Shown: one piece after another, positions 5,630 through 5,852 of the stretch
Numbering within the stretch: position 1 is the first letter of the stretch
How the letters are laid out: the number at the start of each line of letters is the position of its first letter
Assembly (NCBI GenBank): GCA_031290715.1
Contig: JAITNA010000207.1
Location: forward strand, 1 to 5,852
DNA length: 5,852 nucleotides
Source of the DNA: Eubacteriales Family XIII. Incertae Sedis bacterium
GTDB lineage: Bacteria; Bacillota; Clostridia; Peptostreptococcales; Anaerovoracaceae
Direction of reading: 5' to 3'
Position numbers and translations under genes: made by a program
Notes under the pieces: generated by a model
Databases searched by the model: none
Seen by the model: only the letters and a program-made list of their open reading frames with translations
Told to the model about the DNA's origin: nothing

Positions 5630-5852
5630 GTGAAACGATATATATTTCATTCCTGCATATTCAGCAAAGGGAAAACGCGAATAGCATTTAATTTTGATGA
5701 TCGCTTGGAAACTTTGCCGATCGACATAACGTGCGATGCCAAGCTTAGGCTGAATGTCTATTTTCAAGATGTCAAGTGGGGCGAAGGCGTACAGCCGGAT
5801 GAAATGTTTGAGCAAAAGCTGAAAAATATATATGAATTGCGAAAAAATAAAC
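5630..5852 (+). CDS. Probable 5' part of a hypothetical gene running off the window
   Basis: A frame is open for 74 codons from GTG 5630 to the window edge, with a stop just before it at 5627-5629. A weak GGAAG (5619-5623) lies 6 nt upstream. The product would begin MKRYIFHSCIF and later contain LPIDITCDAKLRLN (29-42) and NVYFQDVKWGEGVQPDE (42-58), ending in a Lys-rich helix. The alternating hydrophobic pattern and a mixed, protein-like composition favour real coding, but AT-rich sequence and the missing 3' end leave doubt. I do not recognise the protein. It is visibly more AT-rich than the genes before it, which hints at a separate origin or a transferred segment. If the start is elsewhere, translation could begin inside this frame, for example at ATG 5804. 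Confidence 0.4.
   Translation, partial: MKRYIFHSCIFSKGKTRIAFNFDDRLETLPIDITCDAKLRLNVYFQDVKWGEGVQPDEMFEQKLKNIYELRKNK

Overview
The window is a compact, GC-rich bacterial segment with every gene on the + strand. Purine-rich Shine-Dalgarno sites (for example AGGAGG before position 1238), TATAAT-type -10 boxes and the gene content suggest a high-GC, probably anaerobic Firmicute of the Clostridia type. That placement is an inference; there is no rRNA or other taxonomic marker here.

Region 1 (1-3498) looks like one operon of four tightly packed genes. Two short paralogous CHR-family (chromate transporter-like) membrane proteins overlap at TGATG. After 19 nt comes a fused protein with an N-terminal LigB/MEMO1-type extradiol-dioxygenase-fold domain and a C-terminal AMMECR1 domain. 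It overlaps, at ATGA, a radical SAM enzyme of the AmmeMemoRadiSam type. The last two genes thus encode a complete three-component AmmeMemoRadiSam set in two polypeptides. Its biochemical role is, as far as I know, not settled. The transporter pair in the same transcription unit is the most suggestive clue to its physiology in this window. The putative promoter at the left edge lies so close to the first ATG that the transcript could be leaderless.

Region 2 (3499-3630) is the main intergenic region. It is clearly more AT-rich than its surroundings. In order it holds a 16-bp dyad overlapping a 9-bp tandem repeat, a good sigma-70-type promoter, and a perfect 11-bp tandem repeat just before the ribosome binding site of the next gene.

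Region 3 (3631-5611) is a second probable operon: a 73-residue protein of unknown function, a 321-residue unassigned protein with features reminiscent of FIST sensory domains, and a cytoplasmic glycerophosphodiester phosphodiesterase-family protein. No convincing terminator is visible between them.

Region 4 (5612-5852) is AT-rich. It contains an open frame from a possible GTG at 5630 to the window edge, probably the 5' part of another hypothetical gene with different base composition. I saw no tRNA, rRNA, CRISPR array, insertion sequence or integrase. Apart from this last partial frame, no stretch longer than about 140 bases lacks a gene.
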